Assembly: GCA_937871605.1 (NCBI GenBank)
Contig: CALMRM010000052.1
Coordinates: forward strand, 1 to 10,563
Source: an uncultured Terriglobus sp.
GTDB taxonomy: Bacteria; Acidobacteriota; Terriglobia; Terriglobales; Acidobacteriaceae
Length of the DNA stretch: 10,563 nt
Direction: 5' to 3'
Positions 1 to 6,452 of the stretch are shown in pieces (the stretch's first letter is position 1; each line of letters opens with the position of its first letter). The position numbers and the translations under genes are program-made. Under the pieces are notes generated by a model. That model was not told where the DNA came from and did no database searches. It saw only the letters and a list, made by a program, of their open reading frames with translations.

Positions 1-20
1 CTACTCGCGCCGATGCCGCG

Positions 21-656
21 CTAGGATTGCGGCGTCGGTTTTGGAGCTTCTGGCGCAGGTGGCACTGGCGCGGAAGGGTTTGCTGCGGGGGCCGCAGGTG
101 CAGCCGTGGGCTGCGCGGAAGCCGGAGCCGCGCTGGCAGGCGAGGCTGGTGCAGCAGCAGGAGGCACGGGCTTTGCCGCAGGCGCACCCGGCTTTGCACC
201 TGCCGGGTCTGCGGTGTTGCGGCACACTTCCAGCGGCTCCTGCACACGGCTCCACCGTGCGGTGCGGCCAAACAGGCTGATGCCCACGTACCCGCGCAGT
301 AGCAACACGTCGCCCTGGCTGACCAGGCTGCCCTTGTATGTTTTGCCGGTGCGCGGATCGTACAGGTGGCCACCCTCAGCCTTGTTCGGGTCAGAGCCGT
401 GGAAGCCCTGCCCGATCTGCAGACCGCAAAGTGGCCGCGTACGCAGCGCAGCTTCAGGGTTGTTTGAGTCCACGCGCGCGGCCGTCTCGTCGCCGGTGCT
501 CAACACCTGCGCGCACAACGCGCCGCCGCACGGTGCAATGCGGATGACCGAGTGCTCCGGCCCGCGCCAGGTGCCAATGACACCGTCGTTTGAAGCGGAC
601 GCGTTCAGTCCTGGTAACAGGCACACAGTCACAAGCAGGTGTCGAGAGAATCTCAT
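21..656 (-). CDS. Secreted DUF2147 family protein with Ala/Pro-rich C-terminal tail
   Basis: Protein of 211 aa, biochemical function unknown. Residues 1 to about 22 look like a Sec signal peptide (basic MRFSRH, hydrophobic LLVTVCLLPGL, then ASA), so export to periplasm or surface is likely. Residues about 26-137 match the DUF2147 pattern: IGTWRG, an SNNPEAALRTRPLCGLQIGQGF stretch split around residues 64-85, LYDPRTGKTYKG at 98-109 and FGRTARWSRV at 129-138. Four cysteines follow the signal (43, 48, 77, 145); C43 and C48 could pair. Residues 150-211 are about 70% Ala plus Pro, an extension beyond the usual short DUF2147 protein, probably a disordered or wall-spanning linker. The start at 656 is chosen over an in-frame upstream ATG at 779 because the signal peptide begins there and a GGAG (663-666) sits 6 nt before it. 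Transcribed downstream of thrS, but 186 bases apart with hairpins between, so probably a separate unit. Family call is firm; role is not. Confidence 0.85.
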   Translation of the reverse strand: MRFSRHLLVTVCLLPGLNASASNDGVIGTWRGPEHSVIRIAPCGGALCAQVLSTGDETAARVDSNNPEAALRTRPLCGLQIGQGFHGSDPNKAEGGHLYDPRTGKTYKGSLVSQGDVLLLRGYVGISLFGRTARWSRVQEPLEVCRNTADPAGAKPGAPAAKPVPPAAAPASPASAAPASAQPTAAPAAPAANPSAPVPPAPEAPKPTPQS

Positions 657-741
657 CCTGGGCTCCAGAAGATAAAGTCGCAGCAGTGATGCAGGTGGTG
701 CAATCCCCGGGTCGTTGTGCCGGGACACAAGAATACCGCTA

Positions 742-767
742 AGACGCGGCGCGGGTCCCGCGCGTCT
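742..767 (-). terminator. Strong GC hairpin between thrS and the DUF2147 gene, possible thrS terminator
   Basis: A perfect 7-base inverted repeat, GCGCGGG / CCCGCGC (749-755 and 757-763, realistic loop of 3), is flanked by a further AGAC / GTCT pair (742-745 and 764-767) with a 3-base bulge. A second, shorter hairpin GCGCG-GCTC-CGCGC lies at 794-807, nearer the thrS stop. Neither is followed by a real T-run on the minus strand, so an intrinsic terminator is only a possibility. They could also be the footprint of a Rho-type stop or simply GC-rich spacer. Confidence 0.35.
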
Positions 768-842
768 GCCGAAGCGCACAGAAACATTGGCCTGCGCGGC
801 TCCGCGCTTGGGGCTGGCTCCGTCGTGCGAGTCAGCGCGGGC

Positions 843-2954
843 TTATGCGTCCAGAGTGCTGCTCCTGGATTCGAGCAAGCCCTGTAGGCGCTGCCGAAAC
901 GCAGCGAGTGGCACAGAACCCTCATCGCCCTTGCCACGGGTGCGCACGCTGACCGCACCTGCTTCGGCCTCCTTGTCGCCCATCACCAGGATGAACGGCA
1001 CCTTTTGCAGACCGAACTCGCGGATTTTGGCGTTCATTTTTTCGTTGCGGGCGTCCAGTTCCACGCGCAGGCCTGCGGCTTCCAGTTCGGCTTTGACCGT
1101 GTTGGCGTAGTCGAGGTGCTTTTCGCTGATGGGCACCAGGCCGATTTGCACCGGTGCCAGCCACAGCGGAAAGGCACCCGCATAGTGCTCGATGAGCACG
1201 CCGAAGAAGCGCTCCACCGAGCCGAACAGCGCGCGGTGCACCATCACGGGCTGGTGCTTTTCGCCGTCCTCGCCGGTGTACTCCAGGTCAAAGCGCTTGG
1301 GCAGGTTGAAGTCGAACTGCACCGTGGAGAGCTGCCACAGACGGCCCAGCACGTCGACCAGCTTGACGTCGATCTTGGGGCCGTAGAACGCGGCCTCGCC
1401 GGGGATTTCCTTGTACGCGATGCCCTTGCGATCCAGCGCGGATTTAAGGCCGTTCACCGCGAGCGCCCAGTCATCCGGCGCGCCCACGTAGTTCTTGCTG
1501 TCGTCTGGGTCCCAGGTGGACAGCTCGACCTTGAACTCCTGGAAGCCGAAGGTGTGCAGCACGGACTCGGCAAACTCCACGCAGGCGACGACCTCGTCCT
1601 CGATCTGTTCGCGCGTGCAGAAGATGTGCGCATCGTCCTGCGTAAAGCCGCGCACGCGCAGCAGGCCGTGCATGGTGCCACTGCGCTCGTAGCGGTACAC
1701 GTTGCCCAGTTCGGCGTAGCGGACGGGCAGGTCGCGGTAGCTCTTGGGGCTGTTCTTGTAGATGAGGATGTGGCCGGGGCAGTTCATCGGCTTCAGCCGG
1801 TACTCGGCGTCGTCCAGCTCCATGGGCGCGTACATGTTCTCGCCATAGAAGCCTTCGTGGCCGCTGATCTGCCACAGTTCGCGCTTCATCACGTGTGGTG
1901 TGCTAACCAGTTCGTAGCCGCGGCGCAGGCATTCGTTGCGCATCCAGTCTTCCATCGTCTTGCGGATGATGGCGCCGCGCGGATGCCAGAAGATGAGGCC
2001 CGAACCGGCGATCTCCTGGATGGAAAACAGGTCCAGCTGCTTGCCCAAGACGCGGTGGTCGCGCGCCTTGATCTCTTCCAGGTGCTTGAAGTGTGCGTCC
2101 AGTTCCTTCTTCTGGAAGAAGGCCGTGCCGTAGATGCGCTGCAGCTGCGGGTTCTTCTCGTCGCCCAGCCAGTACGCACCCGCAATGCTCATGACCTTAA
2201 AGGCGCGCACACGGCCCGTGGTGGGCACGTGCGGTCCGCGGCAAAAGTCGAGGAACTCGCCGTTGCGATAGAAGCTGACGTTCTCACCGGGCGCGGTGAA
2301 CTTCGTGATGAAGTGCACCTTCATAAAATCGCCCTGCTCTTCGTAGCCGCGCAGCGCTTCCTCATGCGAGATGGACTCGTGGCGGAAGGGCTCGTTGCGC
2401 GCAACGACCTCGGCCATCTTCAGTTCGATGGCCATCAAATCGTCCGGCGTAAAAGGCTTTTCGCGCAGGATGTCGTAGAAGAAACCGTTGTCGGTAGCAG
2501 GTCCGTGACCCAGCTTGACCTCAGGGTACAGCTCGGTGATCGCGGTCGCCATCACGTGCGCGGCGCTGTGCCGCACCACGCGCAGCGACTCCGGGTCCTG
2601 CTCTTTCAGCAGCCATAGGTGCACATCCTCGTGCAGCGGCTCGGCAAGATCGACCAGCCGCTCGGCACTGGGCGCGGCGGCGTACATGCTCTCTTCGGTC
2701 GCCGCACCGCGGTGCCCTGCATCGGTCTGCTCTTCCGCGCCATCGGTGGTCGCCTCGCTGCCGGTGGTGCGGATGCGTGCAACCACCACGGCTTCGGCCA
2801 GCCGGGGCGAGATGCCATAGGCAATGGCAAAGGGTGTGGTGCCTGCGGGCACCTGGCGCACGCTGCCGTCGGGCAGGGTCACGTGGATTTGGGAGACAAC
2901 GGGCTCACTCACACGTAACAGGATACTGCCCACACCAGCCTCGCGTGCAGCCAT
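843..2954 (-). CDS. thrS: Threonyl-tRNA synthetase
   Basis: Cytosolic class II synthetase (EC 6.1.1.3) that charges tRNA-Thr and edits Ser-tRNA-Thr. At 703 aa it is longer than the usual roughly 640. Domains in order: TGS (about 21-120, SQIHVTLPDGSVRQ at the front); editing domain with H129-SAA-H133 and C238-RGP-H242; catalytic core with the zinc ligands C392 (MNCPGH), H443 (DDAHIFC) and H573 (MVHRALFGSVERF), motif 2 around RYERSGTMHGLLRVRGFTQ at 421-439; and anticodon-binding domain from about 596 (FPLWLAPVQIG) with NEKMNAKIREFGLQKVPF. All expected catalytic and editing residues are present. The extra length is mainly an acidic, low-complexity insertion inside TGS at about residues 62-98 plus an N-terminal extension. 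The start is uncertain: ATG at 2954 has no Shine-Dalgarno and lies 12 nt after the stop of the upstream gene; a GTG at 2910-2912 (giving MSEPVVSQIHVTL) has a TATCCT hexamer 7 nt before it and is a strong alternative. No T-box leader is seen. Confidence 0.97.
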   Translation of the reverse strand: MAAREAGVGSILLRVSEPVVSQIHVTLPDGSVRQVPAGTTPFAIAYGISPRLAEAVVVARIRTTGSEATTDGAEEQTDAGHRGAATEESMYAAAPSAERLVDLAEPLHEDVHLWLLKEQDPESLRVVRHSAAHVMATAITELYPEVKLGHGPATDNGFFYDILREKPFTPDDLMAIELKMAEVVARNEPFRHESISHEEALRGYEEQGDFMKVHFITKFTAPGENVSFYRNGEFLDFCRGPHVPTTGRVRAFKVMSIAGAYWLGDEKNPQLQRIYGTAFFQKKELDAHFKHLEEIKARDHRVLGKQLDLFSIQEIAGSGLIFWHPRGAIIRKTMEDWMRNECLRRGYELVSTPHVMKRELWQISGHEGFYGENMYAPMELDDAEYRLKPMNCPGHILIYKNSPKSYRDLPVRYAELGNVYRYERSGTMHGLLRVRGFTQDDAHIFCTREQIEDEVVACVEFAESVLHTFGFQEFKVELSTWDPDDSKNYVGAPDDWALAVNGLKSALDRKGIAYKEIPGEAAFYGPKIDVKLVDVLGRLWQLSTVQFDFNLPKRFDLEYTGEDGEKHQPVMVHRALFGSVERFFGVLIEHYAGAFPLWLAPVQIGLVPISEKHLDYANTVKAELEAAGLRVELDARNEKMNAKIREFGLQKVPFILVMGDKEAEAGAVSVRTRGKGDEGSVPLAAFRQRLQGLLESRSSTLDA

Positions 2955-2966
2955 GGCCGTTGCAGG

Positions 2967-3440
2967 CTAGTGACGTGACGTGGGCAGCGGCAGGCTGGTG
3001 GGCGTAAGCACGGGTTGGCCTGCCGCCACGCGCATACCGGTCCCGGCAGGCGCGCGACGGGCTTCGGCGGCCCCGGCTTGCAGCAGCACCGCGTCGAGTG
3101 CTTGGGTGTCCGCGGCCCGCACCTGAGTCCCATGCACAAACGTCAGGTGCAGCTTGCCATCGGTCGCCTGGTTTGCCCGCAACGCGTGCAGCGCGCCGTC
3201 GCCCTGCAGGGCTACTACGGTTTGCCAGCCAGCCTCATCGCACACGGTGATGAAGTGCCAGCCGGCAGACACGGCCGCGCGCTGTGACTCCATCTCGAGC
3301 GCCGCGGACGTGTGCTCGCAGGCTACGATTTGCGCCTCCGTGAGCTGGTCCAGATTACCGCCAATGCAAAAGTGCGCTTGTGCTGCAGACGCCAGAGACG
3401 CGCTGAGAAGGATAGAACTTACCGTGGACAGAACCTTCAT
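2967..3440 (-). CDS. Small secreted hypothetical protein upstream of thrS
   Basis: Protein of 157 aa that I do not recognise. Residues 1-22 form a clear Sec signal peptide (MKVLSTVSSILLSASLASAA, with AQA as cleavage site before H23). The mature part has three cysteines (C25, C41, C67), a conserved-looking WHFITVCDEAGWQ stretch at 61-73, and a Pro/Ala/Thr-rich C-terminus (about 124-157) that looks disordered. The odd cysteine count leaves one thiol free if the other two pair. The start at 3440 is supported by the signal peptide and a GGGGTGA purine-rich patch 4-10 nt upstream. The stop is 12 nt before the thrS ATG on the same strand, so the two are probably co-transcribed even though one product is exported and the other cytosolic. 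Codon use looks like that of its neighbours. It is a believable gene by signal peptide and compactness, but a function cannot be assigned from sequence alone. Confidence 0.72.
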   Translation of the reverse strand: MKVLSTVSSILLSASLASAAQAHFCIGGNLDQLTEAQIVACEHTSAALEMESQRAAVSAGWHFITVCDEAGWQTVVALQGDGALHALRANQATDGKLHLTFVHGTQVRAADTQALDAVLLQAGAAEARRAPAGTGMRVAAGQPVLTPTSLPLPTSRH

Positions 3441-3503
3441 ACATCACCCCAATTTGGAACTCCCGACAACAACAGGAGGATGGACGGCACGTTCTTTTAC
3501 ATG

Positions 3504-3534
3504 GAGGTCCACCTCAAGGGGGTGGTGATATCAC
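3504..3534. promoter_or_regulatory. Pair of palindromes in the divergent intergenic region
   Basis: Between the divergent hypothetical gene and the cupin gene lie GAGGT-CC-ACCTC (3504-3515) and the perfect 10-base palindrome GTGATATCAC (3525-3534), about 20 bases centre to centre. Their position between two divergent starts fits an operator, but no known binding motif was recognised and short palindromes occur by chance. Confidence 0.3.
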
Positions 3535-3630
3535 GGGTGGCGTCGCCAATTTTTACGCAGCCGCACATTCTGCACACGTGGAGGCTGCATCGCGGTCTTT
3601 GCGCCGTGTACGCAAAGGGTTGGGACGCGC

Positions 3631-3639
3631 TGGTATGCT
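3631..3639 (+). promoter_or_regulatory. Extended -10 element placed for a leaderless cupin transcript
   Basis: TGGTATGCT matches an extended -10 (TGn-TATnnT). It ends 8 bases before the ATG of the cupin gene at 3648, which puts the expected transcription start at or next to the start codon. No Shine-Dalgarno lies between, which fits a leaderless mRNA. No good -35 is visible at 16-18 bases, as is common for extended -10 promoters. Confidence 0.45.
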
Positions 3640-3647
3640 GGCGGCCT

Positions 3648-4136
3648 ATGCCAACGCGCCGTGAACTGCTGCTCGCCACGCCTGCCCTTGCCCTGTTGCC
3701 GGACACCGCACTCACGCAGACCGCTGCTCAACCGGCGGCCGAACCGAAGCCTGATCCGGCGAAGCTGGCACGCGGAACCGATCTGTTCTCGCGTGACGAG
3801 GTCTTTCGCTGGCAGGAGACGCCGATGCAGCCCGGCAAGCCCACGTCCATCCAGAGCGTCGCCCAGGGCGCGCTGCCCACCGGCGAGGGCGTAGAGATGC
3901 ACAACACCGTGCTGGCCGCAGGGCAGGAGCCGCACGCGCCGCACCGGCACGAGCACTCCGAATGGCTCCTCATCCGCGAAGGGCAGTGCGAGTGGCTCAT
4001 TGACGGCAAGCGTGTACCTGCCGGGCCCGGGGACATCTGCTACGCCGCCAGCATGCAACTGCACGGCATTCGCAACGTGGGTACGGTGCCCGCACGCTAC
4101 TTCGTCATGGCTGTCGGGCCTAACCTCAAGGGTTGA
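3648..4136 (+). CDS. Tat-exported single-domain cupin protein
   Basis: Protein of 162 aa. The N-terminus MPTRRELLLATPALALLP has a twin-arginine pair (R4-R5) followed by a hydrophobic stretch, typical of a Tat signal, so a folded metal-loaded protein is probably exported. Residues about 44-162 form one cupin barrel. Motif 1 is G92...H99-R-H101...E105...G112 and motif 2 contains PAGPGD with H139 and N143 (LHGIRN), giving the usual three-His, one-Glu metal site. The substrate is unknown; small exported cupins are very diverse. The reading frame is open upstream to 3312, but the start at 3648 is chosen because the Tat signal begins exactly there and an extended -10 precedes it. An in-frame ATG at 3480 directly after AGGAGG is too close to that Shine-Dalgarno (0-1 nt) and would bury the signal peptide. 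The gene stands alone; no same-strand partner is close. Confidence 0.85.
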   Translation: MPTRRELLLATPALALLPDTALTQTAAQPAAEPKPDPAKLARGTDLFSRDEVFRWQETPMQPGKPTSIQSVAQGALPTGEGVEMHNTVLAAGQEPHAPHRHEHSEWLLIREGQCEWLIDGKRVPAGPGDICYAASMQLHGIRNVGTVPARYFVMAVGPNLKG

Positions 4137-4358
4137 CCGTTGGCCCCGATGTTGCGGCGCTGCAGGGTGCCGCAGCCCATGGAGGATGCGACTGCACTAC
4201 GAAGGCGCGCGCAGCTATGGGACAGTCATGACTTGCACCATCCGTCCGATGTGACAATCCAGCAGCCCTTCTTTCGCGTTCTTCTCACGGGTCTGCTGTT
4301 CTTCCCTTAATGCAGTGTGCTTTCGTTATCGCCTGCCTGCCCTCAGAAACCACCTACG

Positions 4359-4789
4359 ATGAGCAATGACCCATTTGCGGACGTGGCTTTCTCTTTTTGA
4401 CCGATGCTGCGGAAGCGGACCGTGCTGCCCTGCGGCGCAGCGCCATAGCGGCGCTGGCAGCACAACACAACAAGCTCAAGGGACGGTCAGACCGGCGCAG
4501 TGCAGACCGCCGCAAGGGACACCCGGATGCACGGGCGGTAAAGCAGGAGCGGCGGCAGGTGCAGGCAGTGGCAGACCGGCGCGACCCGGACTGCGACCGT
4601 CGTGGCGCGAGCCCAGAGCAGCGGAGCACGTCGCAGGAACGGCGCGCAGCCGCACCGGCCTTTCGGCGGGGCAGTGGCGTCGCCCACCCGCGTGAGGTGT
4701 TCTACCTGCAGGGCTGGGACGGGCAAACAGAGCGCGACTCCCGCTCCTGGACACAGGCTTCGTCGCTACAGCCGGGAGCTCTCTGCTGA
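4359..4789 (+). pseudogene. Possible frameshifted small Arg-rich gene with DRR/ERR repeats
   Basis: Not recognised. From ATG 4359 the frame reads MSNDPFADVAFSF and stops at TGA 4398-4400, directly after a run of five Ts (4394-4398). Shifting back one base, equivalent to one more T in the run, joins it to a frame open to 4789 that begins LTDAAEADRAALRRSAIAAL and continues with charged repeats: DRR four times and ERR twice in about 65 residues. The joined product would be about 143 aa with an amphipathic helical N-terminus. DNA repeats underlie this: CAGACCGGCGC at 4488-4498 and 4572-4582, with a one-base variant at 4503-4513. No Shine-Dalgarno precedes 4359. It may be a decayed gene, a sequencing indel in a homopolymer, or chance reading of GC-rich spacer; a translation start at TTG 4397 is another option. 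Confidence is low. Confidence 0.3.
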
Positions 4790-4826
4790 GACTGCACCAC
4801 AGGCAGCGCCGAAGGAAAACAGAATC

Positions 4827-4840
4827 GTTCGACATCGAAC
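4827..4840. promoter_or_regulatory. Perfect inverted repeat upstream of azoR, possible operator
   Basis: GTTCGA-CA-TCGAAC is a perfect 6+2+6 inverted repeat centred about 56 bases before the azoR ATG. The position suits a repressor or redox-responsive regulator of the enzyme, as azoreductase genes are often under MarR- or HxlR-type control, but no regulator gene is adjacent and the motif itself is not one I can name. Confidence 0.4.
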
Positions 4841-4889
4841 CTTCATCGGAAGCTCTGTACGACACTTCACCGTCTTTGGAGATCTACCG

Positions 4890-5516
4890 ATGGCATCGCT
4901 TTTGAAACTTGACGTCAGCCCGCGCGGCGACGCGTCCTATTCGCGCCAGCTTGGCGAAACCTTTCTGCAGGGCTGGCAGGCTGCGCATGCTGGTGGCACC
5001 ATGACCACGCGTGACCTTGCCAAGCAACAACCGACCTACGTGGATCTGCAGTGGATCGCCGGCGCCTACTCCAAGCCGGAAGACCATACCGCAGAGCACA
5101 AGGCTGCGCTGGAGCTGTCGGACGACATCATTGCGGAAGTAAAAGCCGCTGACACCGTCTTGATCACCACACCCATGTACAACTTTCAGGTGCCCGCCGT
5201 GCTCAAGGCCTGGATCGACCATCTGGTGCGCGCGGGTGTCACCTTCAGCGCGGGCCCGGACGGCTACAAGGGCCTGATCCAGGGCACAAAGGCTGTTTTG
5301 ATTGTGACCGCGGCCGGTGACTACGCTGAGGGATCACCCATTGCAAGCTACGATCTGCTGACGCCATACCTGAAGCAGATCCTCGGGTTCGTCGGCATCA
5401 CGGAAGTGCAGGTGCTCAAGGCGGGCAACACGGCTGGCATCCAGTACGGCAAAATTTCCGCGGAGGACTGGAAGAAGCCGCTCGATGAGAAGGCCAGGGC
5501 GCTGGCGGCAGCGTAG
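4890..5516 (+). CDS. azoR: FMN-dependent NADH-azoreductase / quinone reductase
   Basis: Cytosolic flavodoxin-fold reductase of 208 aa, the usual length for AzoR (formerly AcpD). The family transfers two electrons from NAD(P)H through FMN to quinones and azo compounds, generally read as protection against electrophilic quinones. Visible features: LKLDVSPRGDASYSRQL (5-21), the N-terminal strand and FMN-phosphate loop; TTPMYNFQVPAVLKAWID (93-110), the conserved FMN isoalloxazine-binding segment, followed by RAGVTFS (114-120); and TAAGDY further on, the second flavin loop. The ATG at 4890 is chosen although the frame is open from 4602, since the family starts at this point and a GGAG (4878-4881) lies 8 nt upstream. 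An inverted repeat at 4827-4840 may be its operator and a strong terminator follows at 5535. It stands alone, convergent with the SDR gene. Confidence 0.94.
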   Translation: MASLLKLDVSPRGDASYSRQLGETFLQGWQAAHAGGTMTTRDLAKQQPTYVDLQWIAGAYSKPEDHTAEHKAALELSDDIIAEVKAADTVLITTPMYNFQVPAVLKAWIDHLVRAGVTFSAGPDGYKGLIQGTKAVLIVTAAGDYAEGSPIASYDLLTPYLKQILGFVGITEVQVLKAGNTAGIQYGKISAEDWKKPLDEKARALAAA

Positions 5517-5534
5517 TCGACGGTGTGTCCTACC

Positions 5535-5575
5535 CACAAGGAGGAAGCCAGATGGCTTCCTCCTTGTGCTTTCTG
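5535..5575 (+). terminator. Intrinsic terminator of azoR
   Basis: A perfect 16-base inverted repeat, CACAAGGAGGAAGCCA (5535-5550) and its complement (5553-5568), forms a 15-bp stem with a 4-base loop, followed on the plus strand by CTTTCTGGTT. It starts 18 bases after the azoR stop and 26 bases separate the second arm from the SDR stop, so the same hairpin may also block transcripts arriving on the minus strand, although no T-run is present on that side. Confidence 0.85.
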
Positions 5576-5593
5576 GTTGGCTACCGTGCCGGC

Positions 5594-6337
5594 TTAGGTG
5601 CGTGCGCCGCCGCCCACAGCAACGGTTTCGCCGGTGATCCAGAAGGACTCGTCCGAGGCGAAGAAGGTGACCACCTTGCTGATGTCGTCCGGTTGGCCGA
5701 CCCTGCCCAGCGGCGTCATGGGAACGACCATCTTTGCGTACTCATCCAGAAAGCCGGCATTGCCCTCAGTACTGACAAGGCCGGGGCTGATGCTATTGAC
5801 GCGAATCTTCTTCGGTCCCAGTTCGCGCGCAAGGCCCAGCGAAATGCCGTCCACCGCGCTCTTGGTGGCCCCATACACAATGCCGTTCGGCACGGGCGCC
5901 CGGCCCACAACGGAGCTGATGTTGATCACAGAGCCGCCCTCGGCAGGAAAGTGCTTCACAGCAGCCTGCGTTGTCAGCAGCAGGCCAAGCACGTTCAGAT
6001 CGAAGATGCGGTGGTAGAACTCCGGCGTGATCGCTTCCAGCGGCGCAAAGTCGTAGACGCCCGCGTTGTTCACCAGCACGTCGATCTTGCCAAAGGCCTT
6101 CACTGTTTCGTCCACCAGCGATGCAATCTCTTCCGGCTTGGAGACGTTGGCACCCACGGCGATGGCCTTGCCGCCTGCGTCCGTAATACGCTTCACCACC
6201 GCATCCGCACCAGCCTTTGATGAGGCGTAGTTCACCACGACCGCGGCACCCTCTTTTGCAAGGTCCTCTGCAATTGCCGCTCCAATGCCCTTGGAGGCAC
6301 CCGTTACCAACGCCACTTTTCCGTCCAGTTTGCCCAT
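5594..6337 (-). CDS. SDR-family oxidoreductase (classical, FabG-like)
   Basis: Soluble NAD(P)(H)-dependent short-chain dehydrogenase/reductase of 247 aa, the classical SDR size. Rossmann cofactor loop T12-GASKGI-G19; NNAG at 90-93; catalytic tetrad N115 (FDLN), S142 (NISS), Y155 and K159 (VYGATKS). PG after the last strand (ISPGLVST, 183-190) and the C-terminal ITGETVAVGGG are typical. N36 (VVVNYASS) rather than an acidic residue after strand 2 suggests NADP(H). It resembles 3-oxoacyl-ACP reductase or glucose-1-dehydrogenase-type paralogues; with no fatty acid synthesis genes nearby a FabG housekeeping role is unlikely and the substrate is unknown. The start is one of three consecutive ATGs; the third (6335-6337) is chosen because GGAG at 6344-6347 is then 6 nt away, while the first ATG would touch it. 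An ArsR-type gene lies just upstream on the same strand. Confidence 0.93.
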   Translation of the reverse strand: MGKLDGKVALVTGASKGIGAAIAEDLAKEGAAVVVNYASSKAGADAVVKRITDAGGKAIAVGANVSKPEEIASLVDETVKAFGKIDVLVNNAGVYDFAPLEAITPEFYHRIFDLNVLGLLLTTQAAVKHFPAEGGSVINISSVVGRAPVPNGIVYGATKSAVDGISLGLARELGPKKIRVNSISPGLVSTEGNAGFLDEYAKMVVPMTPLGRVGQPDDISKVVTFFASDESFWITGETVAVGGGART

Positions 6338-6363
6338 CATCATCTCCCCGTAGCCACTACATT

Positions 6364-6369
6364 TCTATA
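6364..6369 (-). promoter_or_regulatory. Possible -10 element of the SDR gene
   Basis: On the minus strand TATAGA lies 26 bases before the chosen SDR start and in the AT-richest part of the 97-base gap to arsR. No convincing -35 is visible, so this is only a candidate. If used, the SDR gene has its own promoter, separate from arsR. Confidence 0.3.
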
Positions 6370-6429
6370 ACCGTTAAAATGATGTGGGCCTGCTGATTGA
6401 GGATGCAAAAACGTTTCGTTACTCGTCGA

Positions 6430-6452
6430 ACTGTTTAAACAGTCAGCTGTTT
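6430..6452. promoter_or_regulatory. Perfect palindrome with extra half-site at the arsR 3' end, upstream of SDR
   Basis: ACTGTTTAAACAGT (6430-6443) is a perfect 14-base palindrome that contains the arsR stop codon. A third half-site CTGTTT follows at 6447-6452 and makes a second inverted repeat with 6437-6442 (AAACAG-TCAG-CTGTTT). It lies about 93 bases before the SDR start. ArsR-family dimers bind AT-centred inverted repeats, so an operator for the adjacent regulator is possible. In RNA the two repeats would be mutually exclusive hairpins. Binding is inference. Confidence 0.4.

Larger units (their letters stand above)
4137..4889. other. 753-base stretch without a secure gene
   Basis: Between cupin and azoR. 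It begins with a weak hairpin (TGCGGC at 4153-4158 with GCCGCA at 4169-4174, no T-run), continues with a pyrimidine-rich part (about 4255-4345), then a possible frameshifted Arg-rich ORF (4359-4789), and ends with the azoR promoter region containing a perfect inverted repeat at 4827-4840. The azoR reading frame stays open back to 4602, but nothing in that extension resembles the AzoR family. Confidence 0.6.

Noticed and set aside
1005..2618. Plus-strand open frame of 537 codons opposite thrS
   Set aside because: It lies entirely antisense to a fully conserved ThrRS, has no recognisable domain, and its composition (many Val, Ala, Gln, His) is that of the complement of GC-rich coding sequence.
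2955..3440. T-box or other leader regulating thrS
   Set aside because: The space upstream of thrS is occupied by a coding gene; no T-box specifier or antiterminator sequence is visible.
3531..4064. Minus-strand frame of 177 codons opposite the cupin gene
   Set aside because: Shadow of the cupin coding sequence, Arg-rich, with no recognisable motif.
4602..4889. N-terminal extension of azoR to 4602
   Set aside because: The family begins at the ATG at 4890, which has its own GGAG; the extension is Arg-rich and overlaps a candidate operator.
5525..6220. Plus-strand frame of 231 codons opposite the SDR gene
   Set aside because: Runs through the azoR terminator and antisense to SDR catalytic motifs.
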